A DNA stretch of 64,000 nucleotides. It comes from Humulus lupulus (Eukaryota > Streptophyta > Magnoliopsida > Rosales > Cannabaceae). The stretch's first letter is position 1. Each line of letters opens with the position of its first letter. Under the pieces are notes generated by a model. It had not been told where the DNA came from, did no database searches, and worked only from the letters and a program-made list of their open reading frames with translations. Positions 33,577 to 45,464 of this stretch are shown here, piece after piece. A program made the position numbers and the translations under genes. The stretch spans positions 225,429,409-225,493,408 of the forward strand of contig NC_084794.1 of the NCBI RefSeq assembly GCF_963169125.1, in the 5' to 3' direction.

Positions 33577-35487
33577 TGTAATGACCCAATTTCTCTAGAC
33601 TTTTGGACCATTAATGAAAACTATACACAAACACTAATTCTTAATAACACTTACAAGTGATAAGATCATAACTTTATTAAAACTTAAAAATAACAAAAGT
33701 CAAACTTATATAAAATTGAAGTTAGGATATGGGATCCCATTGTTTTAAAATCAAAACATGACATAATGATAATTAAAAAGAGATTACATAACAAAATGCG
33801 GAAAAATACATATAAAAACCATAAGAAACAAAAACTACATCCTCAAATCGAAACTCTCAGTTCTTTGAATCCATTCCGCCTCAATACACATTCCCCAAGC
33901 TTCCAAGAACCTTTCCCGCCATTAGAACTATTTTCCTGCACATATAAACAAAAAGGAGTGAGCCTAATGCCCAACAAGGAAAATCTAACATATAACCATA
34001 TACATAAAGATTCATAATGCAACATAAAAACATACCATAACACTTATGTCACATACATACTATAATGGCCATTATTACTTGGGGTCCCATAAACTAAACA
34101 AGTCATATGCCCATTAGATTAGTGGGGTCTTGCTAGCTATGCAAGTCATATGCCCATAATCTATTTGGGGCTTGTTAGTCATATGGGTCATATGCCCAAG
34201 TCTACAATCATACTTATCATAACATAATGCATAACATAAAATCATAAGATAACATATAAAAGCATATAACACATAAATCCTATCCTATTTTCCTTACCAA
34301 AATAACCGGGATATGAGAACTGAGTTGGGACCTTGGAACACTCCTAAAAACCATTTATAATATGGTGAGTATATTGAAGAAAAGGGATGAAGAGAATGGA
34401 AGCACTATACCATTGAGAATATACTTACCAAAAACTTATGTGCTTAGGAACTTGGATTTCCTAACCAAGTATAAGAATAAGGTTAGGATGAGTAGAAGAC
34501 TATGAGAATTTTAAAGAACATAATACATAAATGGACTAGAGTTTGGAAATACCTTGAAGACTTATATGATCAATCTAAACCTCGAACCGAAATGTGAATA
34601 AACCTTACTTCCCCAAGTGTTTGATAAGCTTATAATTCCCAACCCAAGTGTTTACACTCTCACACTCACCTAGCAACTTGCAGCCTCTGAACTTAGAGTA
34701 ATAGATGAATAAATGGCTGGGTACTAGGTCCTATTTATAGAGTTTAGGAATGAAAAGATCTTCATTTAACTTGAATAAAAATAATGGCTTTTTAAGTGAA
34801 AATAATTTGAATTATTGTTCAGCAGAGGCTGAAGACTCGTTCAAAAAGATGCTGGACTTATCAAGAGGTTGAAGGTTTGAATGGAGAACGTTTTTTAAAA
34901 CTTTCAAAATATGCTGAGAGGGGCGATATATCGCCCCTTGTAGGCGATATATCGCCTGGGCCAGTATGCCCGAGGCAATCGTGCAACGTTTCGTGTTTTT
35001 CATATCTTCGTACTGCGATATATCGCCCCTATAGCTGCGATATATCGGCATACGCTGAATATTTAAACACGAAATTACACATTTTTAGCTTAATTTAAAT
35101 TGAGTATACGACCTTGACTAATCCCTCTAACATTTTCAAAGCTGCTGACTGACCTTAGAGTATTCAAATTTTAACCTTAATAAATTTAATCCTCAAAATA
35201 CTTAATCATTAATAAACCCATACCTAACATGTGCTATTATCTAATTGGTTCTTATCTAAACCTTATAGTATAATAAATATTATCCTCAATATCAGTCATA
35301 TTAATCAAACCTTAGGTTAAAATTAATATTCCTAAACTATAGGTTAAACTTAGAAAATCTACAAGTACTACTATGAGTGTCCAAATAAATCCCGGCCTGA
35401 ACCAAAAATCCACATTTATAATGATAATACTATTATTACTATTATACTACTATCTAACTTAGCTAAGTAAAGTTCTTGGACTCTACA
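33577..35487 (-). mobile_element. Solo LTR of the B family, minus strand
   Basis: 1911 bp. In reverse complement it begins TGTAGAGTCCAAGAAC and ends GGTCATTACA like LTR B. Perfect target duplication CAGGT at 33572-33576 and 35488-35492. It carries all B landmarks: palindromes at 34921-35050, a CTATTTATAG TATA region near 34733, TGGGATCCCA at 33730-33739 and the GTGAGCC module at 33937-33990. It is clearly diverged from B's LTRs. It lies in C's integrase gene. Confidence 0.93.
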
Positions 35488-36229
35488 CAGGTACTCCGCA
35501 ACAAAATGGTGTAGCGGAACGCCATAACAGAACTTTATTGGAAATGGTTAGATGCATGCTTAGTTACTTAACTCTACCAACTTCATTCTGGGGACATACA
35601 ATTGAAACAGTGAACGACATTCTCATTGTTGTGCCATCTAATTTAATCCCCCAAACACCTTTAGAACGATGGAATGGTCGTGAACCTAGTTTATGCCATT
35701 ATAGAATCTAGGGGTGTCCCGCCCACGTCCTGAGGAAAAAGGAAGGAAAGCTAGAACCGCAAACTGAAGTTTGCATGTTTTTTGGCTATCCTAAAGGTAC
35801 TTGGGGTGGACTTTTCTATAGTCATTCAGAAAAGAAAGTGTTTACTTCTACGAATGCTACTTTTCTGGAAAATGACTATGTCCAAAACTTCAAACCTCGC
35901 AGCAAAGTAGTTTTAGAGGAGATGGTTAAAGAATTGACTCCAACCAATGTACCATCGTCATCAATGCGAGTTGATGATGAAATTCCCACTTTTCATGTCC
36001 AAGTGATGCAAGTCGATTTAAATGAAGAAAGTACCACTGTTCCTGAGCAAACAATCACGAAGCCTCGTCGTAATGGGAGGGTTTCTAGGAACCTAGTTCG
36101 CTATGGTTTGGATGGTGAAACCAATATGGTTGTTGGTGACACTAGTGATGATGATCCATTGTCTTGCAAACAGGCAATGGCTAGCCCTGAGAAGGAACTA
36201 TGGCTTGAAGCCATGAAACAGGAAATTGA
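35488..36229 (+). pseudogene. Element C integrase C-terminal half
   Basis: GTPQQNGVAERHNRTLLEM contains the catalytic glutamate, followed by TLPTSFWGHTIETVNDIL and TPLERWNGREPS. A TAG at 35709 breaks the frame; it continues with FFGYPKGTWGGLFYSH and the variable linker to about 36230. The reading joins smoothly to 33571 when the solo LTR is discounted. Confidence 0.85.
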
Positions 36230-37030
36230 GTCCATCTACTCAAATTCGGTCTGGGATCTTGTGGAAGCACCTAGTGACTTTAGGGCCATTGAATGCGATT
36301 GGATCTACAAGAAGAAACGAGGTGATGATGGAAATATTGAGACTTATAAAGCTCGATTAGTGGCAAAGGATTATACCCAAAGAGAAGGCATGGACTATGA
36401 GGAAACTTTTAGTCCGGTAGCCATGCTCAAGTCCATTCGCATCCTCTTATCCATAGTAGCCGCTCTCGACTCTGAGATCTGGAAAATGGATGTCAAGACA
36501 ACTTTTCTTAATGGAAAGCTTGACGAACTCATTTATATGGATCAGCTAGAAGGATTTAAAGTAGCTGGATAAGAAAGAAAAGTTTGCAAGTTGAATAGGT
36601 TCATTTATGGACTTAAGCAAGCATCTCATTCCTGGAATCTTAGGTTTGATGAAATAATCAAAACCTATGGCTTTGAAGAAACTATTGATGAGCCTTGTGT
36701 TTACCAACTAAAGGAAAATCAAATAGTGGTATTCCTGGTTCTTTATGTAGATGATATCTTACTCATTGGAAACAATGTTAAGAAATTGTCAGATTTGAAG
36801 AATTGGCTAAGCACTCAATTCTAGATGAAGGATTTGGGTGAAGCAAGTAATGTTCTAGGTATCCAGATCATTAGGGATAGAAAGAACAAACTCTTAGCTC
36901 TATCTCAATCAGCTTACATAGATAAAGTGCTTGAATGTTTCTCAATGAAAAATTCCAAGAAAGGACGTTTAGCGTCTCGCCATGGAATTCATCTTTCACA
37001 GAAGCAGTCTCCCTAGAATCATGAGGAGGA
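36230..37030 (+). pseudogene. Element C reverse transcriptase
   Basis: Copia-type RVT_2. It begins near SIYSNSVWDLVEAP, has WIYKKKRGDDGNIETYKARL and FSPVAMLKSIRILLSI, then a TAA at 36570. It continues VCKLNRFIYGLKQASHSWN, with the catalytic YVDD intact at 36744-36755, a stop at 36822, and DLGEASNVLGIQIIRDR. The motif is fine but at least three stops break the frame. Confidence 0.88.
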
Positions 37031-37748
37031 AGATGCAATGATAAAAGTTCCTTACGCATCTGTAGTTGGGAGTCTGATGTATGCCATGTTGTGTACTAGA
37101 CCAGATATCTGCTATGTAGTATGAGTAGTGAGCAGATATAGTCAAACCCAGGACCAGAACTTTTAATAGTAGGCAAGCATATCCTGAAGTATTTAAGGCG
37201 GACTAGGGATTATATGTTAGTCTACAAGGGTGGTGTTCTGAACCCTATAGGCTACATCGATTCAAATTTTCAGACTGATTTTCGATGACAAGAAGTCTAC
37301 ATCTGGAATGGTGTTTACTCTTGGGGGTGGAGCTGTGATATGGAGAAGTGTAAAGCAATTTGAAATCTTAGATTCCACCATGGAGGCTGAGTACATAGCC
37401 GCGTCAGAAGCAGCTAAGGAAATAGTCTGGCTAAAGATGTTCTATTCAGATCTTGGTGTTATTCTAGAAATGGATAAACCGCTTGTGTTGTTTTATGACA
37501 ATACAAGAGCGATAGCCAACCAAAAAGAACCTCGTAGTCACAAGAGGAGTAAGCATATAGAAAGGAAGTATCACATTATTTGAGAATATGTGGCTAGGGG
37601 AGATGTAAAGGTTATAAAGATTACATCTGAAGACAATCTTGCAGATCCGTTTACAAAGACACTACCGGAAGCTACATTTGATAAGCATATCAAGGAAATG
37701 AGATTAGTAGAATTAAGGCATTAGTTTCAATTAGTTCAAGTGGGAGTT
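37031..37748 (+). pseudogene. Element C RNase H and purine tract
   Basis: Broken start (PYASVVGSLMYAML-like, then stops near 37124 and 37167), followed by an open stretch at 37308-37583 with [22 protein letters not shown] and HIERKYHII. The C-terminus (VKVIKITSEDNLADPFTK, 37600-37660) lies after a TGA at 37581. The purine-rich AGTGGGAGTT at 37739-37748 precedes the 3' LTR. Confidence 0.82.
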
Positions 37749-38176
37749 TGTTAGGGTTTTATGCCCTAATTAAAACCCAATTTCTTTGTAATCTCATTTA
37801 TTATCAATAAAAGAATAGAAATCATTTTTTGACTTGGTCAATCACTTTTCTCACATGTTTTATTTTCATGATTATTTATATAATATAAACTTCTATTAAA
37901 TCCCGAGCATATAGCTAATCGTATTTACAGTGACGTAATCACACTGGAATATAAATATGATTATATGTTCAAAATAAGTTAGTCCTAAGATTAGTCAGTG
38001 CACATGATTTACATTGACTTGCCAATCTACGATATGATCTACTTACACATTGTAGTGTTATGTTCTTTCCAGAACATTAGCAAAGTAGATAAGATCGAAT
38101 GTATTTGTTACGTCAGACATGACCGATATTGACAGTTGATAGGATAAGTAAACATATCGTTATTATCTATTCTAGT
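37749..38176 (+). repeat. Element C 3' LTR, truncated
   Basis: 428 bp matching the first part of the 5' LTR up to ATTCTAGT, with about 6 percent differences. The remaining roughly 1.4 kb is gone, and sequence of A's gag starts at 38177. Confidence 0.92.
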
Positions 38177-38931
38177 GCAAGAGATGTAGGAAACTTCATC
38201 TGGGCGAATGTCGAGCGAAAGCTTGCTACTTGTGCGGGGTGGTGGGACACCTCAAGAAGGACTGCCCAACAATGAAGAAAGAGAAATCAGGGAAGGTGGA
38301 CAGCTTGACTCCAGCTCGAGTGTTCACCTTGACACAGACAGAGGCCGAGGTTAGTCCCTCGGTAGTGACAGGTCAGCTTTCTAGCGCTGGCTTCTCTTAT
38401 ACTGTATTGATTGACTCTAGTGCTACACACTCGTTTGTTTCTAGTAAGGTGATTGATAGATTGTGTAGACCTAGTGAGTATTATATGGCGGGGTTTGGGA
38501 CTATACTGCCTATAGAGGAACTGGTAGTTTCTAGGAGGTGGATTAGAGCACTGCCTGTGACGGTTGATCGTAGGGAATTATCAGTAGATTTGATCGAGTT
38601 GAGTATGGATGACTTTGATATGATTCTAGGAATGGATTGGCTGGTCAGATATGGGGCTGCCATTAATTGTAGGAAGAAGATGTTGACTTTTGAGCCTGAG
38701 GGAGAGGATCCCTTTGTTTTTGTGGGTGTTGTGCATGGACCTCGTATACCCATGATCTTAGCATTGAGGGCTAGGGACCTATTGCAGGGAGGTTGCATAG
38801 GTTTTCTAGCTAGTGTGGTGGATACCACCAGGGTTATGCCAGTAGGGCCAGGAGAGACTAGATTGGTGCGCGAGTTCTTTGATGTGTTTCCTGAGGATTT
38901 ACCAGGACTGTCGCCGCACGGGGATATTTAG
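38177..38931 (+). pseudogene. Element A gag zinc knuckle and protease
   Basis: Opens inside Gag with CKRCRKLHLGECRAKA, then zinc knuckle CYLCGVVGHLKKDC. The protease follows: LIDSSATHSFVSS, where the conserved DSG is DSS, then DDFDMILGMDWLVRYGA. The frame ends at a TAG (38929) just after VFPEDLPGLSPHGDI. The 5' neighbour is the truncated copia LTR, so the start is a deletion scar. Confidence 0.85.
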
Positions 38932-40137
38932 TTCGTTATTGAGTTAGCGCCGAGTATGGTGCCAGTGTCGAGGGCACCATATAGGATGGCTCCGGCGGAA
39001 TTGAAAGAGTTGAAGATACAGTTACAAGAACTTTTTTATTTGGGGTTTATTAGGCCTAGCTACTCGCCATGGGGTGCTCCAGTTTTGTTTGCGAAGAAGA
39101 AGGATGGGACTCTGAGAATGTGCATAGACTACAGGGAGTTGAACAAGTTGACCATTAAGAACAAATACCATTTATAAATGATTGATGACCTGTTCGATCA
39201 GTTGCAGGGAAAGACGATGTTCTCAAAGATTGATCTTTGACCTAGTTATCACTAGTTGAGAATCAAGGATGAGGATATATCGAGGATGACCTTCCGTACG
39301 AGGTATAGGCATTATGAGTTCCTAGTCATGTCATTTGGTTTGACCAATGCCCCAACAACATTCATGGATTTGATGAACATGTTGTTTAAGGACTTCCTAG
39401 ACCAGTTTGTGATTGTCTTCATTGATGACATCTTAGTTTACTCCAGTTCAGAGGCAGAGCATGAACAGCATCTCTGACAGGTCTTGCATAGATTGAGAGA
39501 GCATCAGTTGTACGCCAAGTTTAAGAAGTGCGAGTTTTGACATTCCTTGGACATATTGTTGGTGAAAATGAGATTAAGGTGGATCCAGCTAAGGTAGAGG
39601 CAGTGAGAGATTGGATTAGCGGGATATTACAGGCGGTTCAAGGAAGGGTTCTCAAAGATTGCTGCACCGATGAAAGAATTGACATGGAAGATTCTGAAGT
39701 TCGCCTGGTCAGATAAATGTGAGAATAGCTTCTAGGAATTGAAGCGAAAACTATTACTGCTCCGGTGTTGAATCTTCCTGCAGAGGGAGGGAGGTTTGTG
39801 GTATACTGTGATGCATTGAGGTTGGGGTTGGGATATGTGTTGATGCAAAATGAGAAGGTTATTGCTTATGCATCACAACAGCTGAAGGAGTATAAGCAGT
39901 GGTGCCCTACTCATGATCTAGAGTTGGCAGTGGTGGTATTCACGCTGAAAGTTTGGCGACATTACTTGTATGGGGAGAAGAGCGAGATATACACTGATCA
40001 TAAGGGTTTGAAGTACTCTTTATCCATAAGGATTTAAATATGAGGCAGAGGCATTGGCTAGCGTTGGTGAAGGACTATGATTGTGATATCCTTTACCACC
40101 CAGGGAAAGCCAATGTGGTGGTAGATGTGCTGAGTTG
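38932..40137 (+). pseudogene. Element A reverse transcriptase and RNase H
   Basis: [42 protein letters not shown], then stops at about 39175, 39238 and 39253. [24 protein letters not shown] sequence and FIDD at 39418-39429 follow, then further stops. RNase [21 protein letters not shown], and [14 protein letters not shown] at the end. Close in sequence to B's polymerase but with at least seven frame breaks. Confidence 0.88.
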
Positions 40138-41660
40138 AAGAGGCCCGAGACAATTTTTTAGCTATGCACAGATATCGAAGGAGTTGGCAGAGGAGATGAC
40201 TAGAGTGAGGTAGAGCTAGTTGTGGACCGGTTGGCCAATATTACCCTACATTTGACCTTTCTGGAAAGGATAAGAGAGGGTTAGTTGAATGATATATGTT
40301 GCAGGAGGTTAGAGTGAATGTCCTAGAAGGAGTGGCTAAGGACTATTCCATTTCAGAGCCTAGTTTGTTATGGTATAAGGGTCGGATTTGTGTCCTGATA
40401 GATGAGAGTATTTGATAAGAGATACTGGATGAATCTCATACTACACCATACTCACTCCATCCGGGCACTACGAAGATGTATCAGGATCTACAGACGTTAT
40501 ATTGGTGGCCTGGAATGAAGAAGGATGTAGTGGAGTACGTGGCCATGTGTTTGACCTGTCAACAGGTGAGCTGAGCATCAGCGACCAACGAGGTTGCTAC
40601 AGCCTTTGGGTATTCTCGAGTGGAAGTGGGAGGACATGACTATGGATTTTGTAGGAGGTTTACCCAGGACAGTGGGACTACATGACTCAGTGTGGGTGAT
40701 AGTGGATAAATACACTAAGTCAACTCACTTTCTGCCAGTAAAGACAACCTATACTGTGGATTAGCACGTGGAGTTGTACGTGAGGGAGATTGTACGTCTC
40801 CATTGGGTTCCTAAGTCTATAGTATCAGATCGGGATCCCATATTCACCTCCAAGTTTTGGGGTATTTTGCAGAAAGCTATGGGGACTCAGTTGAAGTTTA
40901 GTACAACTTTTCATCCTCAGATAGATGGACAGCCTGAGAAAACGATTCAGGTATTGGAAGACATGCTTAGGGTGTGTGTGATAGACTTTGAGGGATCTTG
41001 GAGTAAGTATCTCCCGTTGATTGAGTTTTCATACAACAATAGTTATCAATAAACGATTGGAGTAGCTCCATACGAGATGTTATATGGAAGAAGGTGTAAA
41101 TTGCCCATTCATTGGGATGAGATGGGTGAGAGGAAGTATTTGGGACCGAAGATGGTTCAGAATACTAATGAGTCTATTGAGAAGATTCAAGCTCGAATGC
41201 TCGCTTCGCAGAGTAGACAGAAAAGCTATGCTGATCCTAAGCGTAGGGATGTGGAGTTCTAGGTAGGGGACCCCGTGTTTCTGCGAGTCTCACCACTGCG
41301 AGGGTTGAGAAGGTTTGGGAAAAAGGGCAAGCTGAGCCCTAGATTCATAGGACCTTTTGAGATCCTAGAGAGGATCAGGCTAGTGGCCTACAGATTGGCA
41401 CTACCATCGTCCTTATCGAGAGTTCATGATGTATTCCACATTTCTATGCTTCAAAAGTATGTCTCAGATACAACTCATGTATTGAAGTATGAAGATTTAG
41501 AGTTGCAGACAGATTTGTCATATGAGGAGCAACTGGTTCAGGTCCTAGACAGGAAAGACAAGGTTCTACGGAAGAAGACGATTCCTAAAGTGCTATGGGG
41601 GAATAGCAAGGTCAAGGAAGCAACCTAGGAGCTTGAGTTAGCGATGCAAGATCAGTATCC
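40138..41660 (+). pseudogene. Element A integrase and chromodomain-like C-terminus
   Basis: Zinc-binding part HPGTTKMYQDLQTLYWWPGM, then TCQQV. First catalytic aspartate in TMDFVGGLP near 40640, second in [15 protein letters not shown], glutamate in [13 protein letters not shown] motif in [11 protein letters not shown], ending in [16 protein letters not shown] and a YPEL end at about 41665 as in B. Stops at about 40573, 40764, 41050, 41262 and 41628. Confidence 0.87.
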
Positions 41661-41667
41661 CGAGTTA

Positions 41668-43242
41668 GCGTGCCAAAATTGCTAATAGGGCTTAGTGCAT
41701 TGGTTAGCGTGCCAGGAGGGCCTAATTGGATATATGTATGTTTAATTGGTTAAATGCATGATTATGTGGCATGCATGATTAATATGATTATATGAATGTA
41801 TTATAATGCATGTTTATGAGTATTAGATATGCATGTGGGTCCTTTATAGCTTATAAGGACATATTTGTTACTTTGGCCCGTTGAGGGCATAAATGTGATT
41901 TTACATGGTATATGGTTGAGACCACTTTATTATGTGGATATATTTGCAGCATATGGCTCGAGACGATCCTAGTGAGAGAATTGGCAAAATAGTCACAACA
42001 GGGTTTAAATACCCGGCTCGGGGGGAGCCTAGAGGTATTTTGGGAATTTTGAGAATATTTTGGGATTTATTGAGTAATGAATAAATAATTGGTAATTAGT
42101 TGGATGATGAGATTTAGTGGATAAATATTAGGAACACTTGAGGAATTAGCGGGAACTGAGGGAAATTACTATTTTAACCTTAGAGCAATTAAATGGCTAA
42201 GTAATACAAGGGATGGAATTTTAGTCATTGTATTTGTTAACGATGATATCAACTAAGGTCCTAGAAAAAGTCGGAACCCACTAGACACAAAGGAAGCCTC
42301 ACTCTCTCTCTCCCTTTCCTTTTATACGATTCCCCATATCTCTCTCTCACTCTTAAAGAAATTTGGATGAACTAAAGCTTTGAAACCAAGGGGATTCAGC
42401 TGGGGAAACTTGGAGGTGTAAGCTCAAGGGTAGAAGGCTGGAATCTTGTGAGGATTCAATCATAATTGAGGTTTATTGCTAAGGCTCAGGATGTAGGATC
42501 GTGCTCGGGACCGTTCTTAATCCTCCGCTCGAAAATTCAAGGTAAGAAAATTGCACCCTTCTGTGGCTGTGTTGGGACTGAGATTCCCTATAATGGGGTT
42601 AGCTAAAAAAACAATGGACTCAGCCTAAGCGAGCCAGAGTCGGTTGAGTAAACAGAGGGCTTGGCCAAAGGGCGCTGACCTTGAGCATTTGTATATTGAT
42701 TGAGATATATTTATGAACGTACATGTTTACTAATAATACTATGATGCTTATGATTTGCTGAACTTCTGGATGATTGTCTTATGATTGATTTGATGCTACC
42801 ATTGATTATGTATTTGCTGTTATGGTTTTCTTACTGGGCCTTGGATCACGGGTGATACGTGATGCAGTTAAAGGAAAGGGTAAGCTGGGCCAACCATGAG
42901 TTGGAGAGCTCTAGGGGCGAGGTGTACATTGTCAGCTGCTCATCTGCCACGGTCGAGGAAAAGTACAGGGACAGAGCCTAAAATTTGTATTTTTCCATTA
43001 GAGTGGCCACTGGTTGTACATAACTTTTGAGAATTGTAAATTGTTTCTTAAATCCTGTTTTTCTGGGATCCCATGTACCAAATATCTATTTTATTGAAAA
43101 TTAACTGTTTACGACCAAAATCTTTTAAACCTAACTAGATAGTTGACTTTAGGATCACATTTTTATTCAAACGACTTGATTAGCAAGTCTTGCACTATTT
43201 CAAATACATAGTGTAACTGTCTTGGTTATCCAGAGCATTACA
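41668..43242 (+). repeat. Element A 3' LTR
   Basis: 1575 bp. The first few bases and the purine tract are missing: the end of pol (YPEL) runs into CCAAAATTGCTAATAGGG. About 115 bp present in the 5' LTR (near 4605-4725) is deleted here. Landmarks: GGATCACGGGTG...GATGCAG module at 42829-42880 and TGGGATCCCA at 43064-43073. It ends CATTACA, followed by GGAAC. Confidence 0.9.
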
Positions 43243-43900
43243 GGAACCCTCTTTCTTCTCCTCCTCATAATGTTTCAATTGATTTTGCATGTCCTTCTGA
43301 ACTCCTCTAATAACCTTCTTAAAGAATAACTTCCCCATGGATACTTGAAAAAGTAATCAAGATCCTCAACCATCTTCAGGGAATCACTCCATATGCTCGT
43401 TGTCTTCTTTGGGGCATTCAGTACCCCTCAATCAAATAGCATAAACCCAACTTAAATGCATCTTCTGGGTTTGTCGAGGCCTTCAAAGCATCTTCCAACT
43501 GACCAAAACTAACCTTCGAATCACCATTAAAATATTCCTAGATGATTCGATCACTTGAAAGATGCTCTCTCAACTCATCTCGGGATGGTGAGTTCCAAAA
43601 TTTCAGCCTGGTAACTAGGGCAAACTCTGCAATCCCAAATCTACAAAGAGTGTTGCCCAAGTAGAACTAGCCCTCTTTAGGCTTCTTGCTTTCCACCTTA
43701 CGCAACATCAGCTGATGGAGTAGATCCCCAGAAAAACTAAAGGGCTTCACCTTAAAGAACTGTCCCAACGAGCATGCCTCTGCCCATTCAATAAGCCCAT
43801 GCCTCATAAATTGCTCTATAAGGGTATCAAAGTAAGCACCACCCCTATAAGTGACACGAGCAGGAAAGTGCTTCTCCAACGGTACAATAAGGTCAGACCT
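43243..43900 (-). pseudogene. DUF1985-type MULE protein, upstream part
   Basis: Read leftward from an acceptor-like TTATTTTTTCAG: SDLIVPLEKHFPARVTYRGG, YFDTLIEQFMRHGL, FKVKPFSFSGDLLHQLMLRK. These are characteristic of DUF1985 in Ulp1-linked MULE proteins. After one damaged stretch it continues GLCYLIEG, then SIWSDSLKMVEDLDYFF, YPWGSYSLRRLLEEFRR, and a lysine/glutamate-rich end at the A insertion. Frame breaks occur near 43670, 43425 and 43270. The reading continues without a shift at 1091, so this and 1-1091 are one former gene. Such genes travel inside MULEs; no terminal inverted repeats are identified here. Confidence 0.8.
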
Positions 43901-44532
43901 CTGAAAAAATAACAAAAAAAATTGTTTAAAATACAATTTTAAACAATCTGGTAACCATCGAGGACCATCGAGGTAAAAAAATTCAAAGGCTACAAAAATC
44001 ACCAAGGCATCTTGAGGTTTCACACAATATTAATGTTGACTACTTACATCGAGTACCATCGAGGCTTGTCGAGGCTCATCAAGGCACAAATCCAACTAAA
44101 ATTTAAAATGCAAACATCGAGACCCATCGAGTACTATCGAGGCTTGTCGAGGCCTCACCCAACTCTATCTTCAATTGAGGCCTATCGAGACCCATCGAGA
44201 TTTGTCGAGGCCTCACCCAACTCTATCTTCAATAGCTACCTAAACCTATCAAGGCCTACCAAGGCATGTCGAGGGCCTTCAACTCCTACAATTCATAAAT
44301 TTCACCAGTTTCCATCGAGGCTTGTCAAGACCAGTCGAGGCCTTTCGGGGCCTCAGTAATTGAGGCCTATCAAGGCTTGTTGATTTCTATCGAGTTGACT
44401 AAAAAATCTAAAAAAAAAAAAACAGATTTCTTCATTTTCAGGCCCTGATCTATTGTATGAACAAAAAATTAACAAAAAGAAAAAAAATAGATTCAAACAA
44501 TTTATTCAAGAATAAACATGTAAATTTCTCAC
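43901..44532 (-). repeat. Putative intron of the MULE gene, filled with CGAGG repeats
   Basis: On the minus strand it begins GTGAGAAA after AAAG and ends TTTTTTCAG, a plausible 632-bp intron. Positions 44040-44400 hold many degenerate copies of ATCGAGGCTTGTCGAGGC and a longer duplicate ending CTCACCCAACTCTATCTTCA at 44153 and 44212. A plus-strand open frame here is only a by-product of the repeats. Confidence 0.5.
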
Positions 44533-44787
44533 CTTTGCCTATTTCGGGGTTTACACGCCTCTCCGTCTACTCTGGTCATCCCCTTTGACGATTTTCTGGG
44601 CACTGGTGCGTGGTTGTGGTTGTGGTCGTGGAAGACAAGGCCCAAAGTTACAACAAAGAATGCGAAGGGAGGTGAGGGATTTTGTGGATTTCGGTTGGGA
44701 TTTTGATTTTTTAAGAATAGAGAGAACAGAGAGTGAGTGAGAGAAAATGGAGAGTTCGAGAGAGTAGAGAGAGAATGAGTCCAACAA
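44533..44787 (-). pseudogene. Possible first exon of the MULE gene
   Basis: A minus-strand open stretch ends PRPQPQPRTSAQKIVKGDDQ, a basic, low-complexity N-terminus compatible with these proteins. However, two stops lie between it and the putative splice donor at 44533, so it may be untranslated leader or chance. Low confidence. Confidence 0.3.
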
Positions 44788-45317
44788 ATGCCAAAGGTAT
44801 TTACAGAACTAAGGGAAATAATGGAATCAATTTGACACTTGAATAGTGGGTAGGATATTTTTGTTATGGGACCCCAAATAATGCATAATTACCCAAATTT
44901 CTCGTCTTGAGTTCTATTCTCCATTTGTGCTATAAGAATATGTATATGTATATATATATATACTATGTGCAAGCAAAGCAATGTGCTGCACATTTGTTTA
45001 GTTTTATAAAAAAAAATTATTAAATATTTATTATGTTTTTATGATTGTCATGTAAATTTTAAATAAATAAATATTATTATTATATATAAAAGAATGACAT
45101 AAACATATTAAAAGAAAAATTATACATAAACACTGTTTATGGTTTTTTTAAATATATATATATATGATAACATTTTAGATCATAAACTACACTATTTAAT
45201 GTATAATGTTACGAAAATGAATGCCTTATTTAGATAATCCAATATTTAGATTTCTTAATATAGTTTTACTCAATTAAGAAAATGTTATATTAATTATTAT
45301 ATATAGGATGACTAAAT
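44788..45317. other. AT-rich spacer
   Basis: No coding sequence or element boundary seen. Contains short (TA)n runs near 44945-44965 and 45155-45165. Confidence 0.6.
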
Positions 45318-45464
45318 TGTGATAGTCATAATCCCGTGATCCTAAGGGGAAAGACTAGGTAAAAGCTGTGCAATCCCACATCGCCTGGGGAAGGTCAAGT
45401 GTGATGATTCTAAGACTATCTAGGTATGGGACTACACAGTTGAAGAGAGATTAAATGGATTGAT

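Larger units (their letters stand above)
15803..38176 (+). mobile_element. Element C: old Ty1/copia element, right end deleted
   Basis: 5' LTR at 15803-17647, leader, gag, protease/pre-integrase, integrase, reverse transcriptase, RNase H and a purine tract, then only the first 428 bp of the 3' LTR (37749-38176). The domain order GAG-PR-INT-RT-RH identifies copia. By my count the LTR portions differ at about 26 of 427 positions (about 6 percent), so it is old. It is interrupted by Tat element D and by a B-family solo LTR. The right target duplication was lost with the rest of the 3' LTR. The lineage is possibly Tork/Angela; I am not sure. Confidence 0.9.
1092..43242 (+). mobile_element. Element A: old Tekay-like Ty3/gypsy retrotransposon hosting all left-block insertions
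   Basis: The outermost retrotransposon of the left block. Its LTRs begin TGTAACGACC and end TTACA or TTGCA. The flanks are TGAAC (1087-1091) and GGAAC (43243-43247), a 4/5 target duplication. Both flanks belong to the same minus-strand reading frame, so A is a single insertion. Its own parts are the 5' LTR (1092-1741 and 4446-5365), primer site 5369, gag pieces 5751-5958 and 15625-15802, zinc knuckle to chromodomain 38177-41660, and 3' LTR 41668-43242. The two LTRs differ by several percent by eye and pol carries many stops, so it is old and dead. About 36 kb of the span is younger insertions. Confidence 0.9.

Noticed and set aside
44012..44359. Plus-strand ORF rich in GLSRP repeats
   Set aside because: It follows from CGAGG repeats in the putative intron and is on the opposite strand to the recognisable gene.
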